A stretch of DNA of 64,000 nucleotides, taken from NCBI RefSeq assembly GCF_009026145.1, contig NZ_WBUE01000015.1, positions 1 through 64,000 on the forward strand. The letters are read 5' to 3'. Source of the DNA: Hyphomicrobium sp. (GTDB lineage Bacteria > Pseudomonadota > Alphaproteobacteria > Rhizobiales > Hyphomicrobiaceae). Below are positions 35,120-44,354 of the stretch, one piece after another; within the stretch, counting starts at the first letter, position 1, and every line of letters starts with the position of its first letter. Made by a program: the position numbers and the translations under genes. Under the pieces are notes generated by a model. The model was given only the letters and a program-made list of their open reading frames with translations. It was not told where the DNA came from and ran no database searches.

Positions 35120-35464
35120 CTACCAGTTGGCCACGCTCATCTGAATCAGGAGAATTGAAAGGGCAACCTCGTTGATCGCCCAAGCGACGGTAGCCGTGCG
35201 TGCTAGCGCGGTCCACAATTCGGGATCGTAACCGAATGGACGCCCCTCAACGTTCTCAGCGCAGCGCCAGACGCTGACCAGAATCCAGACCGTATAAATC
35301 GCCAGGCCAACGAGCATTGCGATTAAACCGGGCAGAGGGACCCAATGTCCTAATCCAGCCGCTGCAATGACAACTGCGAGCCCCATGCTGAGGAGTACGC
35401 CGTACAGCCAGTAGATCTTCCAAAGCGGTCCTTCGCCTCGCCAATAGTACTCGACAAACGTCAT
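35120..35464 (-). CDS. Small membrane protein behind an FNR/NnrR-type box
   Basis: This encodes 114 residues from the ATG at 35464, with GAGGA upstream. Three to four membrane helices are likely: YWLYGVLLSMGLAVVIAAAG, LPGLIAMLVGLAIYTVWILV and a last helix TATVAWAINEVALSILLIQM. A soluble loop holds CAENVEGRPFGYDPELWTALAR. The family is not recognised. Its promoter carries a perfect TTGAC-N4-GTCAA palindrome placed as for an FNR/NnrR-type activator, so it is probably expressed in low oxygen or during denitrification. Confidence 0.7.
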   Translation of the reverse strand: MTFVEYYWRGEGPLWKIYWLYGVLLSMGLAVVIAAAGLGHWVPLPGLIAMLVGLAIYTVWILVSVWRCAENVEGRPFGYDPELWTALARTATVAWAINEVALSILLIQMSVANW

Positions 35465-35493
35465 GGCCGTGCCGCGTCCTCGGTTTCGTGAAC

Positions 35494-35535
35494 ATTCTCG
35501 CATAGTTCAAACGCCGACGATTTGACGTTCGTCAA
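35494..35535 (-). promoter_or_regulatory. FNR/NnrR-type box and promoter
   Basis: The perfect palindrome TTGACGTTCGTCAA spans 35522-35535. On the minus strand a GAGAAT -10-like hexamer lies at 35499-35494, which puts the box centre 41.5 bases before the expected start. That is the class II activator position. The target is the small membrane protein gene at 35464. Confidence 0.7.
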
Positions 35536-35674
35536 CCATGGCAAGCTCCAACTAGCTAACGCCCGATTGGATGCGACTGCTCGGAAAAGGTTCCGACCGT
35601 TCGTCCGCGACGAGACGATAAATCGATTCCCCTTCCCCGGTGCGTCAGGACCAGGCAACTCACCACGGCATCGG

Positions 35675-36898
35675 TTAGCTTTGAGACGCCAACGGTTCGA
35701 GCGGGTCCATTAGAGAATTTTCATGCACGTCGTGAGCGCGGGCGTGCGCTGCATCCAATGCGCACTTGAGGTCGTCGATCAAGTCGCTCTCAGCCTCGAG
35801 CCCGATGGAGAGCCTCAAGAGGCCGTCGGTGATACCCGCCACGCGACGTGCCTCAGGGCCCATTCCGAGATGCGTCATCGTCGCGGGGTGCGCAACGAGG
35901 CTCTCGATGCCACCCAACGATTCGGCCAGCGTGAACACCGACAGGCTCTCGACGAAACGTCGTGCGGCGCTGACGCCGCCGGCAAGCTCAAAGCTCAGCA
36001 TGGCGCCAAACCCCGACTGCTGCGATCTGGCCACCGCATGGCCAGGATGTGAGGCAAGGCCGGGGTAATGCACGGCGGCGACGGCGCAATGACCTTGCAG
36101 GTATTCAGCGATCTTCATCGCTGTGATCTGTTGGCGCTCGATGCGAGCGAACAAAGTGCGCAATCCGCGCAGGGTCAAGTAGCAGTCGAAGGCCGGAGCC
36201 GTGACCCCGCAGGTGTTGGCCCAAGCAGCTAGGATCTCGGCATCGGTCTTGTCCGCCGCTATAACGGCGCCACCCACGACATCCGAATGGCCATTGAGGT
36301 ACTTCGTTGTTGAGTGAATAACGAAGTCGGCACCCAGGTGGATCGGACGCTGCAGTGCCGGCGATAAAAATGTGTTGTCCACCGCGACCTTCGCCCCTGC
36401 AGCTTTGGCGCGCTCTGTCACGGCCCTGATGTTCACGACCCGCATGAGCGGATTGCTTGGCGTCTCAATCAGGACGAGGGCAGGAAACTGCTCCAATGCC
36501 GCCGTCAACGCTTCCTCATTGTTCTGGTCTACGAAGATCACATCAAAGTGCTTCCGATCGCGGCGCAGCGAGAGCAAGCGATGCGTACCCCCGTAGCAGT
36601 CATGCGGCGCGACGACGAGATCATCCGGACCAAGGAGGCTGAGCACCAGGTCGACCGCGGCCATTCCAGACGAGACGACCACCGCGCCCGCGCCGCACTC
36701 GAGTTCGGTCAGGGTGTTGGCGAGGATGTCGCGGCTTGGGTTTGCGGTGCGCGAATAATCGTGGGCACGCGGGCGCTCGAATCCGCTGAACGAGAAGGTA
36801 CTCGAAAGATAGATCGGCGGAGTAACAGCGCCAAACGCGCTGTCCGTCGCTATGCCCGTATTGACCGCGATTGTTCGTGGGTCTCGTCTCTTGCTCAT
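35675..36898 (-). CDS. metB: Cystathionine gamma-synthase or related trans-sulfuration enzyme
   Basis: This 407-residue fold-type I PLP enzyme has YSRTANPSRDILANTLTELE, SSGMAAVDLVLSLL and the PLP-binding lysine in HSTTKYLNGHSDVVGG. PHDCYGGTHRLL and the C-terminal SLGGIESLVAHPATMTH fit the Cys/Met metabolism family. Members catalyse gamma-replacement (MetB) or gamma-elimination. Sequence alone cannot separate synthase from lyase, so metB is provisional. It is a single gene with a palindromic leader. Confidence 0.85.
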   Translation of the reverse strand: MSKRRDPRTIAVNTGIATDSAFGAVTPPIYLSSTFSFSGFERPRAHDYSRTANPSRDILANTLTELECGAGAVVVSSGMAAVDLVLSLLGPDDLVVAPHDCYGGTHRLLSLRRDRKHFDVIFVDQNNEEALTAALEQFPALVLIETPSNPLMRVVNIRAVTERAKAAGAKVAVDNTFLSPALQRPIHLGADFVIHSTTKYLNGHSDVVGGAVIAADKTDAEILAAWANTCGVTAPAFDCYLTLRGLRTLFARIERQQITAMKIAEYLQGHCAVAAVHYPGLASHPGHAVARSQQSGFGAMLSFELAGGVSAARRFVESLSVFTLAESLGGIESLVAHPATMTHLGMGPEARRVAGITDGLLRLSIGLEAESDLIDDLKCALDAAHARAHDVHENSLMDPLEPLASQS

Positions 36899-36927
36899 GT
36901 TCCCGATCCTGGACGTGTTTGCCTCAT

Positions 36928-36942
36928 CACCATCATATGGTG
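36928..36942. promoter_or_regulatory. Palindrome in the metB leader
   Basis: CACCATCATATGGTG is a perfect inverted repeat (arms CACCAT/ATGGTG, 3-base centre) 30 bases before the metB start. Two direct copies of GGAATGCC lie just beyond it (36943 and 36964). It may be an operator. No SAM riboswitch was recognised. Confidence 0.3.
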
Positions 36943-37094
36943 GAATGCCATAACATGAGCATCGGAATGCCCTATCGGCCTATCGTCCCGGTCGATCTCA
37001 TTGCGCACATAGGTGGCATTTGGATATAGCTCACCCGCTTAGTCAGCGAGACTTCCGGGGTGCCTTGAAAATCCGCGAGCTGACCGGAGCGGGC

Positions 37095-37457
37095 ATGGGT
37101 CGCGTGCAGATAAAAAGGATCTACGAACCGCCGACCCCGTCTGACGGTTTCCGTGTGCTCGTGGACCGGCTATGGCCCCGCGGCATCAGTAAGGAACGCG
37201 CTGGCCTCCATCTATGGATGAAAACGATCGGGCCTTCGAACGAGCTTCGCCGCTGGTTTGGTCATGACCCCAAGCGATGGATGGAGTTTCAAAGGCGATA
37301 CCGGGTGGAGTTGCATGAGCACGCAACGGAACTCCATGATCTGCGGTCGCGCGCGCGCAAAGGCACCGTGACACTCCTCTTCGGGGCGCGGGACGTCGAA
37401 CATAACGAAGCGGTCGTGCTCAGGGATATTCTCATCAAGAAGGACGCGGACGGTTGA
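37095..37457 (+). CDS. DUF488 family protein
   Basis: This encodes 120 residues from the ATG at 37095; the frame is open from 37020 but that part lacks family features. It matches DUF488 with IKRIYEPPTPSDGFRVLVDRLWPRGISKE, WFGHDPKRWMEF and VTLLFGARDVEHNEAVVL. The reaction of this family is unknown. It is common in accessory regions near stress genes. It stands alone on the plus strand between metB and the yggS cluster. Confidence 0.85.
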   Translation: MGRVQIKRIYEPPTPSDGFRVLVDRLWPRGISKERAGLHLWMKTIGPSNELRRWFGHDPKRWMEFQRRYRVELHEHATELHDLRSRARKGTVTLLFGARDVEHNEAVVLRDILIKKDADG

Positions 37458-37654
37458 TGAGCGGCGAGCTATCGCTTGCAAGGCATTGGCCCCGGGAGGC
37501 CCTGCAGACTTCTGGCGATGCACGCGGTGTCGAGATATTTACACCCGCAACATTTCGCTTGAAGCCTACATGGCGGGCCAGCCGCTGCACACGGGCCGGT
37601 CTGCCCGGTCGTGCGCTTGGCGGAAGGACGATCCGGGGCGCTCCATGACGCGCA

Positions 37655-38422
37655 TCACCTGTGCGGGGTGCCGGTCGTTGGCCAAAAGTACGAATCCGGC
37701 AGCGGGCGTCGACCAAACACCGCCTGCCCTACGCGCACGATCGTAGCGCCTTCGGCGATTGCTGCCTCGAAGTCGCCCGACATGCCCATCGACAGCTCCT
37801 GCAACGCCTCGCCGCACGGCATAGCCTCGCGCGCGGCATCGCGCACCGTGCGCAAGAGGCGAAAACAGCGACGCACCTCATCGACGTCCGGCGTGAAGCG
37901 CCCTAGGGTCATGAACCCGCGGATGCGCAGGGACGCAAAGGCGCGCAACTCGCGCAGGAACGGCAGCACATCATGGGGCGGCAGTCCGTACTTGGTCGCC
38001 TCGCCAGAAGTGTTCACCTGCACCAGCACGTCGAGCGGGCGCCCGAGCCGCTGCAGGTAGCCGTCCAGCGTCTTGGCAAGGGTCAGCCTGTCCAGTGACT
38101 GAACCTCATCGACGAAGCGCAGCGCGTCCTTGACCTTGTTCGTCTGCAGATGACCGATCATGCTCCAGCGGATAGGCCGATCGGCAAGGGCGACCGCTTT
38201 CGCGCGCCCCTCCTGCACGCGGTTCTCCGCCAGGTGCACCTGTCCTGCCTCGACGGCCTCAAGAATTCTCTCCGGAGGAACGGTCTTCGTCGCCAGGACA
38301 AGCCTCACCGCATCAGGGCTGCGCCCACTCTGCTCCGCGGCGCGGGTGATGCGCGCCCGGACGGCCGCGAGACTGGCCGCGACGGAGCCGATTGCCCCCT
38401 GCAAGTCAGGATGGGAGGGCAC
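37655..38422 (-). CDS. yggS: PLP homeostasis protein YggS (PLPBP family)
   Basis: This encodes 255 residues, a fold-type III PLP-binding barrel. The PLP lysine is in LVLATKTVPPE, and HLAENRVQEGRAKA, MIGHLQTNKVKDAL and SMGMSGDFEAAI (cofactor phosphate binding) follow. PLPBP proteins keep free pyridoxal phosphate in balance and have no known catalytic activity. The gene overlaps the amidotransferase gene upstream by 17 bp, so the two are co-translated. The divergent MocR regulator and other PLP enzymes nearby make a PLP-related cluster plausible. Confidence 0.94.
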   Translation of the reverse strand: MPSHPDLQGAIGSVAASLAAVRARITRAAEQSGRSPDAVRLVLATKTVPPERILEAVEAGQVHLAENRVQEGRAKAVALADRPIRWSMIGHLQTNKVKDALRFVDEVQSLDRLTLAKTLDGYLQRLGRPLDVLVQVNTSGEATKYGLPPHDVLPFLRELRAFASLRIRGFMTLGRFTPDVDEVRRCFRLLRTVRDAAREAMPCGEALQELSMGMSGDFEAAIAEGATIVRVGQAVFGRRPLPDSYFWPTTGTPHR

Positions 38423-39101
38423 CGAGCCAAGCCTTCAGCATCCTGCCGCCGGCCTCGCGCAGCCTCGGCACCGCCGTGGTCGCAGTCTTGCGCAACTGAC
38501 GAATATCGACCTTGGCACCTGCAAGCTCCAAGGTATGGCCGACGAACCAGTCCTCCAGCGCCGGATAGTCGGCTTCGGGGTGAAACTGCAGCGCGAGCGC
38601 GTGCGTGCCGACGGCAAACGCCTGGTTGCGGCAGACGGCGGTCGAGGCAAGCAGCTCGCCTCCCGCGGGGATATCGAAGGTGTCCCCGTGCCAGTGCAGC
38701 ACTGGCACGCCCGCGAGATGTCCCAGTGGGCGGCGCGCGCAGGCGTTGGTCAGCGCCAACGGCGAAAATCCAATCTCTTTTATGCCTGAGGGGTAGACCT
38801 TTGCGCCGAGCGCCGCTGCCATCAGTTGCGCGCCAAGGCAGATGCCGAGCGTTGGAAGCCCTGCGTCGAGGCGCTCGGCGATGAACTGGCGTTCCTCATC
38901 GAGAAAGGGATAGACGTCGGTCTCGTAGACACCAATCGGCCCCCCGAGGACAACGAGCAGATCGGGTCCTTTAGCGTCAAGCCCGGCAAGCCCGTGCACC
39001 GCATTGCGATAGCTGATCGCGTATCCCTCATCGCTCAGCACGGATTCGAAGGAGCCGAGATTTTCGAACGCCACGTGGTAAAGCGCCAGCGCCTGCTTCA
39101 T
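38406..39101 (-). CDS. Class I glutamine amidotransferase (GuaA-like domain)
   Basis: This encodes 231 residues. The start at 39101 is supported by GGAG 6 bases upstream. The triad consists of the nucleophile in GICLGAQLMAA and the His and Glu in LQFHPEAD. DLLVVLGGPIGVYE near the start fits stand-alone GMP-synthase-like amidotransferases, which release ammonia from glutamine for an unknown acceptor. The gene overlaps yggS and diverges from a MocR regulator. A role in nitrogen supply linked to PLP metabolism is possible but only inferred. Confidence 0.9.
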   Translation of the reverse strand: MKQALALYHVAFENLGSFESVLSDEGYAISYRNAVHGLAGLDAKGPDLLVVLGGPIGVYETDVYPFLDEERQFIAERLDAGLPTLGICLGAQLMAAALGAKVYPSGIKEIGFSPLALTNACARRPLGHLAGVPVLHWHGDTFDIPAGGELLASTAVCRNQAFAVGTHALALQFHPEADYPALEDWFVGHTLELAGAKVDIRQLRKTATTAVPRLREAGGRMLKAWLGALPS

Positions 39102-39121
39102 CGCCATCTCCGTGCGTAAAT

Positions 39122-39209
39122 GGCGCAATTTGCGCCCTGTCCTGCCTTATGCGATAAACCTTGGCCGGCCCACCAAATAGGGCCGGTTTGATCATTATAA
39201 CTAGGCCGG
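39122..39209. promoter_or_regulatory. Operators in the amidotransferase/MocR divergent promoter
   Basis: GGCGCAATTTGCGCC (39122-39136) is a perfect palindrome with a single central base, 21 bases before the amidotransferase start. Three GGCCGG copies (39163, 39181, 39204) and the inverted pair AAACC/GGTTT (39156-39160, 39185-39189) lie on the MocR side. MocR regulators often bind such spaced repeats in their own divergent promoters. Assignment to this MocR is inference. Confidence 0.45.
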
Positions 39210-39212
39210 TCG

Positions 39213-40643
39213 ATGACACGACAAGTCGTGCTGCAGCTGGAGCCCGACTCCGCCAAGCCGATCTTCCTCAACCTAGCTGCGGTAATCATCCGCGAGATTG
39301 AGCGTGGCCGATTGAAGCCTGGTGCCGCGCTCCCCGGCACGCGCTCACTGTCGAAGGCGCTCGGCATTCACCGCAACACTGTCGACGCGGCCTACCAGGA
39401 GTTGATCCAACAGGGGTGGGCCGTCACGCTCCCCTCGCAAGGGACCTTCGTTGCGGAGGATCTTCCCGATACACCGCCGCCAAGAAGCAGGGAGAGACCA
39501 GCGCCAACGGTTGCCGCTCCGCCGCGCAAGAGCATCGACATCGCCTTCTCCGATGGCGCACCGGATGCGCGCATTGCCCCGCGCGCCGAGCTGGCGCGCG
39601 CATTTCGACGCGCCGTCTCCGCGCCGTCGTTCCTGCGCCGCTCGCCCTATGGAGAACCGCGCGGCAGCGCGCGATTGCGCGAGGCATTGTGCGAATATCT
39701 CGGCAGCGAGCGCGGCCTCGTCGCCGATCCCGGCGACGTGATCATCACGCGCGGCAGCCAGATGGCGCTGTTCCTCGTCGCCCGCGCGCTGCTGCGCCCC
39801 GGCGACGCCATCGCCGTCGAGGACCCTGGCTATCAGCTCGCCTGGTCGGCGTTCCGCGCGGCTGGAGCGAACGTCGTCGGTATTCCTGTCGACCAGCATG
39901 GCGCCTCGATCGAGCAGCTCGCCAAGCTCGCCGAGCGCGAACCGAGCCTGCGTGCGGTCTATCTGACGCCGCACCACCAGTACCCCACCACCGTCACCCT
40001 CAATGCGGCGCGACGGCTGGCGCTCCTCGAGCTGATGCACCGGCGCAATCTGATCCTCATCGAGGACGACTACGACCACGAGTTCCGCTTCGATGGACGA
40101 CCGGTGCTGCCGCTGGCCGCGAGCACGCAGTCGGCGCACATCGTCTATGTTGGCTCGCTTTCGAAGTTGCTCGCACCCGAGCTTCGCATTGGCTACGCCA
40201 TTGCTTCGCCGAAGCTCATCGAGCGCATGGCGACGGTGCGCCAGGCCATTGACCGCCAGGGGGATTTGCCGCTGGAACATGCCGTTGCCGCCCTAATCGC
40301 GGACGGCGAGATAAGGCGCCACGCGCGCAAATCGCGCCAGGTCTACCAAGCCCGCCGCGACAAGCTCGCCGAGCTTCTGCAGCGGCATCTCGCTAGCTTC
40401 TGCACGTTCGACGTTCCAACGGGTGGGCTCGCGATCTGGCTCCGCCTGTCACAGCGCCTGGATGCCGAGCAGTGGGCTGCAGCGGCGGAAAGTATGGGGC
40501 TAGGTGTGCTTGCGGGGACGACCTTCGCCCTCAGGCCACGCCATGCTCCAAATGCGTTTCGCCTCGGCTTCGGCGCTCTATCAGAGAGCGAGCTGTCGCG
40601 CGCCGTGGCCATCCTGGCCCGCAGCCGCCCACGCAGCGGCTAA
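39213..40643 (+). CDS. MocR-type regulator (GntR DNA-binding plus aminotransferase domain)
   Basis: This encodes 476 residues. A GntR winged helix (about 15-80) contains LPGTRSLSKALGIHRNTVDAAYQEL. A linker leads to a fold-type I aminotransferase domain with VYLTPHHQYPTTVTL, LIEDDYDHEFRFDG and the PLP lysine in YVGSLSKLLAPELRIGYA. Such regulators sense PLP or an amine-PLP adduct and often control a divergent gene, here the amidotransferase-yggS pair. PdxR function is possible, though no pdxST is present. Confidence 0.93.
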   Translation: MTRQVVLQLEPDSAKPIFLNLAAVIIREIERGRLKPGAALPGTRSLSKALGIHRNTVDAAYQELIQQGWAVTLPSQGTFVAEDLPDTPPPRSRERPAPTVAAPPRKSIDIAFSDGAPDARIAPRAELARAFRRAVSAPSFLRRSPYGEPRGSARLREALCEYLGSERGLVADPGDVIITRGSQMALFLVARALLRPGDAIAVEDPGYQLAWSAFRAAGANVVGIPVDQHGASIEQLAKLAEREPSLRAVYLTPHHQYPTTVTLNAARRLALLELMHRRNLILIEDDYDHEFRFDGRPVLPLAASTQSAHIVYVGSLSKLLAPELRIGYAIASPKLIERMATVRQAIDRQGDLPLEHAVAALIADGEIRRHARKSRQVYQARRDKLAELLQRHLASFCTFDVPTGGLAIWLRLSQRLDAEQWAAAAESMGLGVLAGTTFALRPRHAPNAFRLGFGALSESELSRAVAILARSRPRSG

Positions 40644-42187
40644 CCGACCGCCTCTGCGGCTACGGCGAGTGACCGAGCTTCGCCCCTAAGTGCCGCGGCG
40701 AGCCTTGTGATACCGGCTTCGATCTCGCGCTCGGTGAGCGAGGAAAAGCCGAGGACCAAGTGACGATCATTGTTGGAGCCGGTACCGAGAACAACCGCCC
40801 CACCGGAGCCCACGGCATAGACGCCGACGCCAGCCGCAAGAGCGATCGCTTCAAGTTCAGTCGCACAGGGGAGATGATCGGGCAAGCGCCACACGACGTG
40901 CATGCCCGCTTCGCCGCCGAGAATTTCCACGGCGCCGAAATGCCGCTCGAGCGCCTTGATGAGCGCGTTGCGTCGCGACAGATAGAGCTGCCGGATCTTG
41001 CGCAAATGGCGTTGGTATGCGCCGCTGCGCATGAAGTCGGCCAGCACCGCCTGCTCGAGCCACGGCTGCCCATTGTTCATCAGTGTCTTCGTCGCCCGCG
41101 CCAGCTCCACGAGGCCACGCGGTAGAAGCGCGTGGCCGAGGCGAAGCCCGGCGCCGAGGCACTTCGAAAACGTTCCGAGATAGATGACGCGATCAAGCCC
41201 ATCCAGCCCCTTCAGCGCTGCGATCGGCGGTCCGTTGAAGCGGAAGTCGCTGTCGTAGTCGTCCTCCAGAATGTAGGAATCTGTTGCTGCAGCCCAACGG
41301 ATCAGCTCAAGCCGTCGGTCGAGCGAGAGCGTGACACCGAGCGGGTACTGGTGCGAGGGCGTGACGTAAGCGATGCAGCGGCGCTGATCCGGAAGCCGCG
41401 CGGTGATCATTCCCTTGGCGTCGACAGCGATTGGGTGAATGCGCGCGCCGAGGCTCTCGAACAGAAATGCCGCCCCCTGATAGCACGGGTCCTCCAGCAC
41501 CGCGGTCGTCGTCGGCGGCATGAGCATGCGGCCAACGAGGTTGAGGCCGTCCTGGCACCCGCCCACTATGATGACCTGCTCGGCAGTCGCCTTGATACCG
41601 CGCGCCGGCCGCAGGTGATCGACGATTGCCTGTCGCAGCTCGCCGAACCCGGCCGGGTCCTTGTATTCGGTGAGTGCGGCACCGGCCGACAGCAAGCGGT
41701 TATGGATCAGCTTGATCCACATCTTGGTCGGGAAGCTGCGCGCATCCGGCCGCCCCACCCAGAAGTCGGCGATCAACCGGCGCCGATGCGGATTGAGCAG
41801 CGTCTGCGCCCGCACCGTGTGCGGTGCAAGCTGTGGCCGTTCCTCGCCGCCGGCGGTGCGTGCAGACGTGCGGGAATTCACTTTGGTGAGCAGCGAAGCA
41901 TCGGGAATCTGCGCGGAGACGAAAGTCCCCACCGATTCACGCATCTCGACATAACCCTCATCGACAAGGCGTGCATAGGCGAGGGTGACCGTGTTGCGGG
42001 AGATGTGCAGCATCTCGCTCAGCACCCGCGAAGCCGGCAGTCTTTCGCCGCACTTCAGGGTGCCGTCGAGAATCAAGCCGCGAAGCTGCTCGAACAGCTG
42101 GCACTGCAGGCTGAGCCCCTCGCCGGCGGACAGACGGATCAGCATCGACAAGCGCTCCGCAGACACAGCTCCTCCGGGAGAACTCAA
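40640..42187 (-). CDS. MocR-type regulator, second copy
   Basis: This encodes 515 residues. The winged helix contains LPASRVLSEMLHISRNTVTLAYARL, and the aminotransferase domain contains YVTPSHQYPLGVTLS, LEDDYDSDFRFNG and the PLP lysine in YLGTFSKCLGAGLRLGHA. Its stop overlaps that of the other MocR gene by 4 bp (tail to tail). The two differ clearly in sequence, so this is not a recent duplication. Its start faces xoxF across 340 bp, so it may regulate xoxF or only its own promoter; the sequence does not decide this. Confidence 0.93.
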   Translation of the reverse strand: MSSPGGAVSAERLSMLIRLSAGEGLSLQCQLFEQLRGLILDGTLKCGERLPASRVLSEMLHISRNTVTLAYARLVDEGYVEMRESVGTFVSAQIPDASLLTKVNSRTSARTAGGEERPQLAPHTVRAQTLLNPHRRRLIADFWVGRPDARSFPTKMWIKLIHNRLLSAGAALTEYKDPAGFGELRQAIVDHLRPARGIKATAEQVIIVGGCQDGLNLVGRMLMPPTTTAVLEDPCYQGAAFLFESLGARIHPIAVDAKGMITARLPDQRRCIAYVTPSHQYPLGVTLSLDRRLELIRWAAATDSYILEDDYDSDFRFNGPPIAALKGLDGLDRVIYLGTFSKCLGAGLRLGHALLPRGLVELARATKTLMNNGQPWLEQAVLADFMRSGAYQRHLRKIRQLYLSRRNALIKALERHFGAVEILGGEAGMHVVWRLPDHLPCATELEAIALAAGVGVYAVGSGGAVVLGTGSNNDRHLVLGFSSLTEREIEAGITRLAAALRGEARSLAVAAEAVG

Positions 42188-42527
42188 TCGTGACGGCGGC
42201 CTAGTCGGGAGAGCCGGATTCTGGAAATCGGTAGTGCCACCCCCCTCGGCAAATGGTTGGCACGCGGCATTCGCCTAGTTGCATGGAGTGGGTCCAATCA
42301 GCACATCGCCGCGGCAGTGACTGGCACCATCAGAATCGAGATCGGTGGATCTATGAGGTCGCGAAAATCTGCGACTAGTTTCACGACGCCGTGAAGCGGC
42401 GTGAGTCAATGGGAAGATCTTCCAAAAAACACACGTCGCTCGTTTCCACCGCACGGGCAATCCGTCGGTTCGGGGATGCCACGGCAGACAAGTGCGTGGC
42501 TAAAGAATAATACAAGGAGGAGACTAG
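42188..42527. promoter_or_regulatory. Divergent promoter region of xoxF with palindrome
   Basis: This 340-bp gap has no gene. TTCACGACGCCGTGAA (42380-42395) is a perfect palindrome (arms TTCACG/CGTGAA, 4-base centre) about 132 bases before the xoxF ATG. A further GGCGTGAG follows at 42397. AAGGAGG (42514-42520) is a strong ribosome-binding site for xoxF. The palindrome may bind an activator of xoxF; which one is unknown. Confidence 0.45.
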
Positions 42528-44354
42528 ATGGGTAGGTTTGCATTGGGGGCGGTGCTCTTGTCGACTGCCGTACTGGCGTCGCCGGCACTGGCCAACTCGG
42601 ACCTGATCAAGCTGCACGACGACCCGAACAATTGGGCGTCGCAGTCGGGTAGTTACAACGCCCACCGCTATTCGAAGCTCGATCAGATCAACACCAAGAA
42701 CGTCGGTGACCTCAAGGTCGCGTGGACGTTCTCGACAGGTGTGCTGCGCGGCCATGAGGGCTCGCCGCTGGTCATCGGCGACGTGATGTACCTTCACACG
42801 CCGTTTCCCAACATCGTGTTCGCGCTGGATCTTAACGACGAGAACAAGATCATCTGGCGTTACGAGCCCAAGCAGGACCCGTCCGTGATCGGCGTCATGT
42901 GTTGTGATACCGTCAATCGCGGCCTCTCCTATGCCGATGGCAAGATCATCCTGCAGCAGGCCGACACGACCATTGTCGCACTCGACGCCAAGACCGGAAA
43001 AGAGATCTGGAAGGCGACGAACGGCGATCCCAAGATCGGCGAGACGAGCACCAACACCTTCCTGATTGCGAAGGACAAGGTCATCGCCGCCATCTCCGGC
43101 GCCGAGTTCGGCGTGCGCGGGCGTGCAACCGCCTATGATCTCAACACGGGCAAGCTTGTGTGGCGTGCCTACTCGGTCGGCCCGGACGAGGAGATCATGT
43201 TCGATCCCGAGAAGACCATGTCGCTCGGCAAGCCGGTCGGCAAGAACTCGTCGCTCAACACCTGGACGGGCGATCAGTGGAAGATCGGTGGAGGCACTAT
43301 GTGGGGCGGCTGGTCCTATGACCCCGACGCCGACCTCGCCTACTACGGCACCGCCAATCCTTCGACCTGGAATCCGGCTCAACGTGCGAGCCCAGAGGGC
43401 AAGCCTATCGACCAGAAGTGGACGATGTCGATCATCGCCCGCAATCCAGACACCGGCATGGCGGCGTGGGCGTATCAGATGACGCCGTTCGACGAGTGGG
43501 ACTATGACGGCGTCAACGAGAACATCCTCGCCGACCTCGACATCGGCGGCAAGAAGACGCCGGCTCTCGTGCACTTCGATCGCAACGGCTTCGCCTACAC
43601 GCTCAATCGGCACACCGGCGAGTTGCTTGTCGCCGAGAAGTACGACCCGGCGGTGAACTGGGCCACGAAAGTCGAGATGGACAAGTCGAGCCCGCGCTAC
43701 GGCCGTCCCGAGGTGGTGTCGAAGTACTCGACCTTCGCCAACGGTCCAGACGTAAACACCAAGGGCATCTGCCCGGCGGCGCTCGGCAGCAAGGATATGC
43801 AGCCCGCGTCCTACTCGCAGCTCACGGGCCTTTTCTACGTCCCGACCAACCACGTTTGCATGGACTACGAGCCGTTCCAGGTTCAATACACGGCTGGCCA
43901 GCCCTACGTCGGCGCGACCCTGTCTATGTACCCCGCACCGGGCAAGGGCAACATGGGCAACTTCATTGCCTGGGATGCAAGCAAGGGCAAGATCGTGTGG
44001 TCGATGCCCGAGCAGTTCTCGGTGTGGTCCGGTGCTCTGACGACTGCCGGCGGCGTTGTTTTCTACGGGACGCTGGAAGGCTACTTCAAGGCGCTCGACC
44101 AGAAGACGGGCAAGGAGCTGTTCAGATCGAAGACCCCGTCCGGAATTATCGGCAACGCCTTCACCTACAGCCACAAGGGCACGCAGTACGTGGGCGTCTT
44201 CTCGGGCGTCGGCGGATGGGCAGGCATCGGTCTTGCCGCGGGCCTCACGAATCCGACGGATGGCTTGGGTGCGGTGGGCGGCTATGCCGGGCTGAAGTCC
44301 TACACCAACCTCGGTGGAACACTCACCGTGTTCGCTCTGCCCAACAAGCAGTAG
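42528..44354 (+). CDS. xoxF: Lanthanide-dependent methanol dehydrogenase XoxF
   Basis: This encodes 608 residues. A signal peptide (1-22) is followed by an eight-bladed PQQ propeller. The adjacent-cysteine disulfide GVMCCDT is at 125-126. The catalytic Asp325 in [10 protein letters not shown] is followed two residues later by Asp327, the extra carboxylate that marks lanthanide-using XoxF (MxaF has Ala there). Glu193 (GAEFG) and Asn277 (TANP) complete the metal site. The enzyme oxidises methanol in the periplasm. The cytochrome gene xoxG and xoxJ are not adjacent: a terminator follows directly and the next gene is on the other strand. Confidence 0.95.
   Translation: MGRFALGAVLLSTAVLASPALANSDLIKLHDDPNNWASQSGSYNAHRYSKLDQINTKNVGDLKVAWTFSTGVLRGHEGSPLVIGDVMYLHTPFPNIVFALDLNDENKIIWRYEPKQDPSVIGVMCCDTVNRGLSYADGKIILQQADTTIVALDAKTGKEIWKATNGDPKIGETSTNTFLIAKDKVIAAISGAEFGVRGRATAYDLNTGKLVWRAYSVGPDEEIMFDPEKTMSLGKPVGKNSSLNTWTGDQWKIGGGTMWGGWSYDPDADLAYYGTANPSTWNPAQRASPEGKPIDQKWTMSIIARNPDTGMAAWAYQMTPFDEWDYDGVNENILADLDIGGKKTPALVHFDRNGFAYTLNRHTGELLVAEKYDPAVNWATKVEMDKSSPRYGRPEVVSKYSTFANGPDVNTKGICPAALGSKDMQPASYSQLTGLFYVPTNHVCMDYEPFQVQYTAGQPYVGATLSMYPAPGKGNMGNFIAWDASKGKIVWSMPEQFSVWSGALTTAGGVVFYGTLEGYFKALDQKTGKELFRSKTPSGIIGNAFTYSHKGTQYVGVFSGVGGWAGIGLAAGLTNPTDGLGAVGGYAGLKSYTNLGGTLTVFALPNKQ

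Noticed and set aside
36899..37019. SAM riboswitch upstream of metB
   Set aside because: No SAM-I or SAM-II core elements were found in the leader. Only a short palindrome and a direct repeat are present.
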